A stretch of 64,000 bases of DNA from assembly GCF_031679605.1 (NCBI RefSeq), contig NZ_CP117522.1, forward strand, positions 3,782,001-3,846,000, read 5' to 3'. The notes beneath the pieces were generated by a model. That model had not been told where the DNA came from. It was given only the letters and a program-made list of their open reading frames with translations, and made no database searches. The position numbers and the translations under genes are program-made. This DNA comes from Streptomyces luomodiensis. Its GTDB lineage: Bacteria > Actinomycetota > Actinomycetes > Streptomycetales > Streptomycetaceae. Positions 58,374-64,000 of the stretch are shown piece after piece. Numbering within the stretch: the first letter of the stretch is position 1; the number at the start of each line of letters is the position of its first letter.

Positions 58374-61307
58374 CTATTCGAAGAGGTCCGCGTACGACCC
58401 CATCGCCAGCGCGATGTCCGCCTGGGCCCAGAACCGGTGGTACGTGAAGCTCGGGACCGCGCCGCCCTTCAGATACGCCTCGACCTTCGACCAGGCCGGG
58501 TCGTCCTCGTAGAAGGAGCGGATCGACGCGAAGGTCGAGCCGGCGTTGATCGTGTCACCGTTCGGCATGGTCCCGGTCCAGCCGCTGGGCACGTAGACCG
58601 GGTCGTCGAAGCGGTTGTAGTCGGCGCGGGTCTCCGGGACCGCGATGCCCAGGGCGTCCTGGTAGTTGTTCCACATGCCGTCCAGGAGCGCCTTCGCGGT
58701 GTCCCTGGCCTTGGTGTCGCCGGACTTGGCGGCGTAGTAGGACAGGGTCTTGGCGTACGCGGCCGCCACGCCGACGTCGTTGGTGTAGTCGGCGACGGTG
58801 ACGTGCAGGCTCGCGTTGGCGCCGGGGCTGGCGGCGTTCCAGGTGTCGGGCTGGCCGGACCACTGGAGGGTGGACGGGAAGCGGTAGCTGCCGTCGGCGT
58901 TGACGGTGGTCTCGGACAGCGCCCACTTGACCCACTTGTCCAGGACCGTCTTGGCGGAGGCGTCACCGGTGCGGTTGTAGTACTCCGCGACGCGCTCCAT
59001 GGACCACGCCTGGAAGCCGAACCACTGGTTGGACGGCGGGTCGTGGTAGACCGGCTTCTCGTCGTAGTACATCCCGTAGAAGGTGGACGTGCCCGACGGC
59101 GGCGTGGCGTAGCGGCCCTGCCAGCTGTTGGTGGCGCCGCCCGCGATGGCGCCCTCGCTGGACTGGAGCCAGCGGTAGAACTCCAGCTGGCGCTTGAGGC
59201 TGGTGGACCAGTCGCTCGCGCCCGTCGCGGACTTGGGCTTGAGGTCGGCGTACGAGCTGAGGGCCCAGGCCGCCATCGGGTTCTGGTAGCCGCCGTGGGC
59301 GTGGCTGGAGCCGATGCGCCAGGACCAGCCCGCGGAGGTGTCGGTGGCGCCGCCCCAGGCGTAGTACCAGGACAGCAGGTAGTGGGAGCTGTTCTTGCCG
59401 CTGCCGGCCGCGCAGGTGGTCTCCCCGACGCAGTTGCCGACCTTCTTGAAGTACTTGTCGTACATCGCGTAGCGCAGGTAGTCGCCCATCTTGGCGGCCT
59501 TGGCGATGTTGCCGGAGATCTGGCCGCCCTTGCCCTGCGCCTTGGCCCACTCCGAGGCCCAGTAGGCGGCCTGGACGACGCGGGCATCGGCGTCGGGGGC
59601 GTTGGTGAACTTCCACTGCTTGGAGTACGCGGCGTCGCCGGTGAACAGGTCCAGATAGCCGTTCTTGCCGCCGTACTTGAAGCTGTCGCAGGTGGGCTGG
59701 GTCACGGTCTCCCAGACCGACTCCTGCGGGCCGCGCTGGAAGGTGTTGACATAGCTCGGACCGGTGTCGCTCGGCCCCGCCTCGCACTTGCCGGGGGCGT
59801 TGCCGTAGCCGTAGACGTTGTCGACGTCCTGGATCCAGTGCATGCCGTAGATGTCATCGGTGCCGTACGCGCTCTTCAGCTCGGCGGCGATGGGGTCGTT
59901 CCCGACCGCCACATTGCCGTTGAGCTGCGAGGGGTACTGGGAGGGCTGATCCCACTCGGGCGCGTAGGTGGCCGGTTTGGACGCGTTGTAGAAGCTGTTG
60001 GTGGACTGGTCGGCGTGGGTGGGGATCATGTACTTCTCCATGATGTCCCACGCGTTGTTGAACTTGGACCAGTCGCCGCTGACCTTGCCGTACATCGCCT
60101 GGAGCCAGATCAGGTAGCTGTACGCCTCGGAGGTCGTCTCATGGCCGTGGTCGGGGGCCTCGACGATCAGGGTCTCCACCGAGTGGTACGGAACGCCCTC
60201 GGGCGAGAAGTAGCCCGCCGAGGGTGCGGTGATCTTGTTGTAGAGGTCCAGGAAGCGGGCGTCGTACACCTTGGCGGCGGCCAGCTGGGTGACGGTGACC
60301 TCGGCCTTGGTGTGGCCGGCGGCGGTCGCGGTGAAGGTGGCGGCGCCGGTGCCGCTGTCCGCGGCGGCGATGGTCACCTGCTGGGCGGTGTCCCAGTTGG
60401 CGGGGGTGAAGGTGAGGGTGGCGCCCGAGGAGATCGTCAGCCCGGTGTTGCCGGAGGTACGGGCGACGGAGACGGTGACGTTCCCGGACGGCTGGGTGGA
60501 CAGCTTGACCCCGAACGTCCCGGTCTTGCCCTGCTGCACCCCGAGCTGACCGGGGCTGGCCACCAGCGCGGGCCCGGCCGCCACATGGATGCCGACGGGG
60601 GTGGACTCGGCGGAGGCGCCCTGGCTGTCGTACGCCTTGGCATAGAGCGAGTAGTCGCCGGCCGGGACGTCGGTGTAGTCGAAGGCGTACGGGGAGGTGG
60701 TGTCGGTGCCGAGGAGCTTGGTGTCGCTGTAGAACTCGACCTTGGTGATCGTGGCACCGTCGGCCGCCGCGGCCGTGGCCGTCATCGGGACGGTGCCGCC
60801 GGAGGTGAAGACGGCGCCGGGGGACGGGCTGCTCAGCACCGCGATGGGCGGCTGGTGGGCGCCCCGGCAGGCCACGCCGTTGACGGCGAAGGAGGTGGGG
60901 GCGGTGTTGGTGCCGCTGTAGCTGAACTGGGCGCCGGTGGTGACATTGCCCCCGGCCGCGATCTTGGTGTTGTGCGCGGCGTTGGTGACGGTGACGGTCT
61001 TGCCGGACTGTGACCAGTTGCCGTTCCAGCCGTTGCTCAGCTTCTGGTTGCCGGCGTAGGCGTAGGTCAGGGTCCAGCCGTCGATGGCGTCGGCGCCGGG
61101 GTTGCTGATGGTCAGCTCGGCGGTGAAGCCGGAGCCCCAGTCATTGGTCTTGTAGTCGACCCCGCACTGGACCGCGGCGGCGTGCGCCGGGGCGCCTCCG
61201 GCGGCGGTCATGGCCACGGGGAGCGAGAGGGCGGCGACCAGGGCGGTCATCAGCCGTCTCATCCGTAATCGCGTCCCTGACAAGGGCGAGCCACGCTGTG
61301 CGCGCAT
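58374..61307 (-). CDS. GH48 cellobiohydrolase with CBM2 and two Ig-like domains
   Basis: 977 residues from ATG 61307, with GGAGGT six bases upstream; a 39-residue longer frame is rejected. Sec signal [20 protein letters not shown]...AHA. Domains in order: CBM2 (about 35-135, [20 protein letters not shown] and [13 protein letters not shown]); Ig/Big-type (about 138-232); second Ig-like (about 233-330); GH48 catalytic (about 340-977). The last has [26 protein letters not shown] carrying the acid Glu, plus [12 protein letters not shown] and [16 protein letters not shown]. It works processively on crystalline cellulose from the reducing end. It is divergent from GH5, with CebR boxes between. Confidence 0.95.
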   Translation of the reverse strand: MRAQRGSPLSGTRLRMRRLMTALVAALSLPVAMTAAGGAPAHAAAVQCGVDYKTNDWGSGFTAELTISNPGADAIDGWTLTYAYAGNQKLSNGWNGNWSQSGKTVTVTNAAHNTKIAAGGNVTTGAQFSYSGTNTAPTSFAVNGVACRGAHQPPIAVLSSPSPGAVFTSGGTVPMTATAAAADGATITKVEFYSDTKLLGTDTTSPYAFDYTDVPAGDYSLYAKAYDSQGASAESTPVGIHVAAGPALVASPGQLGVQQGKTGTFGVKLSTQPSGNVTVSVARTSGNTGLTISSGATLTFTPANWDTAQQVTIAAADSGTGAATFTATAAGHTKAEVTVTQLAAAKVYDARFLDLYNKITAPSAGYFSPEGVPYHSVETLIVEAPDHGHETTSEAYSYLIWLQAMYGKVSGDWSKFNNAWDIMEKYMIPTHADQSTNSFYNASKPATYAPEWDQPSQYPSQLNGNVAVGNDPIAAELKSAYGTDDIYGMHWIQDVDNVYGYGNAPGKCEAGPSDTGPSYVNTFQRGPQESVWETVTQPTCDSFKYGGKNGYLDLFTGDAAYSKQWKFTNAPDADARVVQAAYWASEWAKAQGKGGQISGNIAKAAKMGDYLRYAMYDKYFKKVGNCVGETTCAAGSGKNSSHYLLSWYYAWGGATDTSAGWSWRIGSSHAHGGYQNPMAAWALSSYADLKPKSATGASDWSTSLKRQLEFYRWLQSSEGAIAGGATNSWQGRYATPPSGTSTFYGMYYDEKPVYHDPPSNQWFGFQAWSMERVAEYYNRTGDASAKTVLDKWVKWALSETTVNADGSYRFPSTLQWSGQPDTWNAASPGANASLHVTVADYTNDVGVAAAYAKTLSYYAAKSGDTKARDTAKALLDGMWNNYQDALGIAVPETRADYNRFDDPVYVPSGWTGTMPNGDTINAGSTFASIRSFYEDDPAWSKVEAYLKGGAVPSFTYHRFWAQADIALAMGSYADLFE

Positions 61308-61366
61308 CGGGGGACCTCCTCGCGGTTCGTGCGGGTGGTGGGGAAGGAACCGGGTGTGCGAACCAG

Positions 61367-61380
61367 TGGGAGCGCTCCCA
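61367..61380. promoter_or_regulatory. CebR box 1
   Basis: TGGGAGCGCTCCCA is a perfect 14-bp palindrome and equals the established CebR consensus. It is 60 bases upstream of the GH48 start. CebR is the LacI-type repressor released by cellobiose and cellotriose. Confidence 0.85.
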
Positions 61381-61509
61381 AGGTTCGTGCGCGCCTGAAA
61401 GGGTGTCAAGTCTTTGAACAACACCGGGTCGTCGAACGTCTTCGACCGATAATTCGTGAACGGGATCTGTTGACATGCGCCCGCCGAGCGCTACCTTCAC
61501 TTCAACCAG

Positions 61510-61523
61510 TGGGAGCGGTTCCA
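61510..61523. promoter_or_regulatory. CebR box 2 (imperfect)
   Basis: TGGGAGCGGTTCCA differs from the CebR consensus at two positions. It is 49 bases upstream of the GH5 start, in the position expected to control the GH5-GH6 operon. Confidence 0.75.
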
Positions 61524-61571
61524 GCAGTCTGCGCCGCATCGAGCGGCGCGTGGACCTCAAGGAGTCGCTCC

Positions 61572-62759
61572 ATGCGAGCACCACCGCGCCTTTACGCCTT
61601 GGCGGCCGCCGCGGCCCTGGCCTTGGCGGGCACCGCCCTGGTGCCGGCCGCCGCCGCCACGGCGGCGAGCGCCCCGGCGACGACGACCGCGCCGGCGGCG
61701 GCCGGTCCGGCCGGCGCACCGTCGAAGCGACTCGCCCCCGAGGCCGCACCGCCGAAGCTGCGCGCCTCGGGCAACAAGCTCGTCGACGAGACGGGAGCCA
61801 CCCGGCGGCTGCTGGGTGTCAACCGCTCCGGCGGTGAGTTCATGTGCGTCCAGGGGCGCGGCATCTTCGACGGCCCGGTGGACGACGCGTCCGTCAAGGC
61901 CATCGCGGACTGGAAGGTCAACACGGTCCGGATCCCGCTCAACGAGGAGTGCTGGCTGGGCCTTTCCCACATCAACCCGGCCTATGGAGGGGCCAACTAC
62001 ATCGCGGCGGTCAAGGCGCTCGTCGCCCGGCTGGAGGCCCATGGCATCACGCCCGTCGTCGAGCTCCACTGGACCCACGGCAGGTACACCGGAGGGGACA
62101 GCCACTGCCCCGACACCGAGTACGCCACCTGCCAGAAGCCGATGCCGGACGCCCAGTACACCCCGGCCTTCTGGACCTCGGTCGCCCGGACCTTCGGGAA
62201 CGACCAGGCCGTGGTCTTCGACCTGTTCAACGAGCCGTTCCCGGACCGCGCCACCTCCGACCTCACGGCGGCGTGGAAGTGCTGGCGCGACGGCGGGAGC
62301 TGCCCCGGAATCGACTTCCCGGTCGCCGGGATGCAGACCCTGCTGAACGCGGTACGGGCCACCGGTGCCAAGAACCTGGTCCTGATCCCGGGGGTGGCCT
62401 ACTCCAACGATCTGCGCCAGTGGCTGACGTACAAGCCGAACGACCCGGCGGGCAACCTGGCCGCCGCCTGGCACGGCTACAACTTCAACACCTGCGCCAG
62501 TGAGAGCTGTTTCGACCAGCAGCTGGCCCCGGTCATCGCCCAGGTCCCGTTCGTGGCGGGCGAGATCGGCGAGAACACCTGCTCCCACGGCTATATCGAC
62601 CGGGTCATGGCCTGGCTGGACGCCAAGGGCGCCTCGTATCTGGGGTGGACCTGGAACACCTGGGACTGTTCCTCGGGCCCGTCTCTGATCAGCGATTACA
62701 ACGGCACGCCGACCAACTTCGGCGTGGGACTCCGTGATCACCTGAAGGGAATGCAATGA
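61572..62759 (+). CDS. Secreted GH5 cellulase
   Basis: 395 residues from ATG 61572, with AAGGAG eight bases upstream. An Ala-rich Sec signal (MRAPPRLYALAAAAALALAGTALVPAAAA) leads to a Pro/Ala-rich linker. The TIM barrel has LLGVNRSGGEFMC, WKVNTVRIPLNEECWLG and the acid/base Glu in VVFDLFNEPFPDR. The nucleophile Glu is in FVAGEIGENTCSH. No CBM is seen. The stop TGA overlaps the GH6 start. Regulated by CebR according to the upstream box. Likely endoglucanase. Confidence 0.92.
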   Translation: MRAPPRLYALAAAAALALAGTALVPAAAATAASAPATTTAPAAAGPAGAPSKRLAPEAAPPKLRASGNKLVDETGATRRLLGVNRSGGEFMCVQGRGIFDGPVDDASVKAIADWKVNTVRIPLNEECWLGLSHINPAYGGANYIAAVKALVARLEAHGITPVVELHWTHGRYTGGDSHCPDTEYATCQKPMPDAQYTPAFWTSVARTFGNDQAVVFDLFNEPFPDRATSDLTAAWKCWRDGGSCPGIDFPVAGMQTLLNAVRATGAKNLVLIPGVAYSNDLRQWLTYKPNDPAGNLAAAWHGYNFNTCASESCFDQQLAPVIAQVPFVAGEIGENTCSHGYIDRVMAWLDAKGASYLGWTWNTWDCSSGPSLISDYNGTPTNFGVGLRDHLKGMQ

Positions 62760-64000
62760 GCCGCAGAATCCGAATGGCGGGCACCCTGCTCGCCGCCTCC
62801 GCGCTGACCATGGGGGCGCTGACCGGCGTGGCGTCCGCCCAGGGGGACAGCGGCAGGGCGGCCGCCGCGAAGGTCGACAACCCGTACTCGGGCGCCAAGG
62901 TGTACGTGAACCCCGACTGGTCGGCGAAGGCCGCCGCCGAGCCCGGCGGCAGTAAGATCTCCAACCAGCCGACCGGCATCTGGCTGGACCGGATCGCCGC
63001 GATCAACGGTGTCAACGGCGCGATGGGGCTGCGCGCCCACCTCGACGAGGCGCTGAAGCAGTCGGGTGGCAGTCCGACCGTGGTCCAGCTGGTGGTCTAC
63101 GACCTGCCCGGCCGTGACTGCTCCGCGCTGGCGTCCAACGGCGAGCTCGGCCCGACCGAGATCGACAAGTACAAGACGCAGTTCATCGACCCGATCGCGG
63201 CGATCCTCTCCGAGTCCAAGTACGCCAACTCAAGTCTGCGGATCGTCAACACGATCGAGGTCGACTCGCTGCCCAACCTGGTCACCAACACCGGCGGCAA
63301 GGCCACCGCGACCCCCGAGTGCGACACGATGAAGGCGAACGGCAACTATGTGAAGGGCGTCGGCTACGCCCTGAACAAGCTGGGTGCCATCGGCAACGTC
63401 TACAACTACATCGACGCCGGGCACCACGGCTGGATCGGCTGGGACGACAACTTCAACCCCACCGCACAGGTGATCAAGCAGGCGGCGACGGCCGAGGGCA
63501 GCACGGTCGACAAGGTGGCCGGCATCATCACCAACACGGCCAACTTCAGCGCGCTGAAGGAGAACAACTTCACCATCAACGACTCGGTCAACGGCACCAC
63601 CGTGCGCCAGTCGAAGTGGGTGGACTGGAACCGGTACGTCGACGAGCTGTCCTACGCCCAGGCGTTCCGCCAGGAGCTGGTCAACGTCGGCTTCCCGAGC
63701 AACATCGGCGCGCTGATCGACACCTCCCGCAACGGCTGGGGCGGCTCGGCCCGGCCCACCGGCCCCGGCGCGAAGACCAGCGTGGACACCTACGTCGACG
63801 GCGGGCGCTACGACCGCCGGATCCACATCGGCAACTGGTGCAACCAGTCCGGCGCCGGGCTCGGTGAGCGGCCCAAGGCGGCACCCGCGTCCGGGATCGA
63901 CGCGTACGTCTGGATGAAGCCCCCGGGCGAGTCGGACGGCGCGAGCTCCGAGATCCCGAACGACGAGGGCAAGGGCTTCGACCGGATGTGCGACCCGACG
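62756..64000 (+). CDS. Secreted GH6 cellulase (3' end cut off by window)
   Basis: 415 codons are visible. The ATG at 62756 overlaps the GH5 stop (ATGA). Signal peptide MAGTLLAASALTMGALTGVASA. The GH6 fold has VVQLVVYDLPGRDCSALASNGE with a catalytic Asp, NTIEVDSLPNLVTNT, YNYIDAGHHGWIGWDDN and IDTSRNGWGG. IGNWCNQSGAGLGERPKA and the start of YVWMKPPGESDG are typical of exocellulases (bacterial Cel6B type). No N-terminal CBM is present; one may follow beyond the end. Coupled with GH5 for cellulose breakdown. Confidence 0.92.
   Translation, partial: MSRRIRMAGTLLAASALTMGALTGVASAQGDSGRAAAAKVDNPYSGAKVYVNPDWSAKAAAEPGGSKISNQPTGIWLDRIAAINGVNGAMGLRAHLDEALKQSGGSPTVVQLVVYDLPGRDCSALASNGELGPTEIDKYKTQFIDPIAAILSESKYANSSLRIVNTIEVDSLPNLVTNTGGKATATPECDTMKANGNYVKGVGYALNKLGAIGNVYNYIDAGHHGWIGWDDNFNPTAQVIKQAATAEGSTVDKVAGIITNTANFSALKENNFTINDSVNGTTVRQSKWVDWNRYVDELSYAQAFRQELVNVGFPSNIGALIDTSRNGWGGSARPTGPGAKTSVDTYVDGGRYDRRIHIGNWCNQSGAGLGERPKAAPASGIDAYVWMKPPGESDGASSEIPNDEGKGFDRMCDPT

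Noticed and set aside
58437..61013. Plus-strand open frame of 858 codons opposite the GH48 gene
   Set aside because: Antisense shadow of GH48 with Val/Gly-rich noise and no recognisable protein pattern.

Overview
The window is high-GC (about 70 %) DNA with strong third-position G/C bias, TTA-limited codon use, DUF397/XRE pairs, adpA, orn, glmS and secreted cellulases. All of this points to a Streptomyces chromosome. No assignment below genus is attempted. From memory, the central gene order (phosphatase, tesB, acyl-CoA dehydrogenase, TetR, acyl-CoA carboxylase beta and alpha, HMG-CoA lyase, acdH, hexosaminidase, glmS, adpA, orn) matches a conserved Streptomyces core block (S. coelicolor SCO277x-SCO2793). 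The flanks look more accessory.

Layout. 1-2.6 kb: a flavodoxin-fold quinone reductase (cut by the left edge), an NmrA-like reductase and a divergent AraC regulator. 3-7 kb: a Tat-lipoprotein GH3 beta-N-acetylhexosaminidase, a secreted S37 tripeptidyl aminopeptidase and a small conserved protein. 7.4-12 kb: one 1525-residue gene fusing both halves of a heterodimeric-type ABC exporter through a repetitive linker of about 340 residues. 12.2-16.4 kb: a translationally coupled operon of secreted alpha/beta hydrolase, membrane acyltransferase, histidine kinase and response regulator. 16.6-19 kb: a three-gene omega-ester RiPP (graspetide) cluster with precursor, ATP-grasp ligase (with a TTA codon) and PIMT-type methyltransferase, of the kind expected to add an aspartimide. 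19-20.9 kb: a WhiJ/BldB-like set (XRE regulator, two DUF397 proteins, HATPase). 21-27 kb: GNAT protein, ArsR plus SRPBCC pair, and an MMPL transporter with a two-component system.

27-38 kb is the leucine/branched-chain degradation block: thioesterase, two acyl-CoA dehydrogenases, TetR repressor with visible operators, biotin-dependent carboxylase subunits and HMG-CoA lyase. 38-47.5 kb: GH20 hexosaminidase with a DasR-type (dre) site, glmS, universal stress protein, the developmental regulator adpA (with its TTA codon), orn and tRNA-His. The amino-sugar genes at 3, 39 and 41 kb fit chitin/GlcNAc use.

A truncated tyrosine integrase lies just beyond tRNA-His, followed by a Nudix gene, an XRE regulator, an HD phosphohydrolase and several unknowns. 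This looks like the relic of an integrated actinomycete element. 53-58 kb carries MerR and winged-helix regulators, a STAS protein, a ClpN-like protein with two matching palindromic operators, a MaoC protein and a dimethylformamidase-like Tat lipoprotein. 58.4-64 kb is a cellulase locus (GH48 divergent from GH5-GH6) with two CebR-type boxes between the divergent starts.

One feature recurs across the window: short tandem or inverted duplications sit at or just after the 3' ends of many genes (ABC, GH3, S37, RR, MMPL, MccA, TetR, Usp, ClpN). Starts were chosen by Shine-Dalgarno position and family length. All functional calls are by eye from protein motifs, with no database search.
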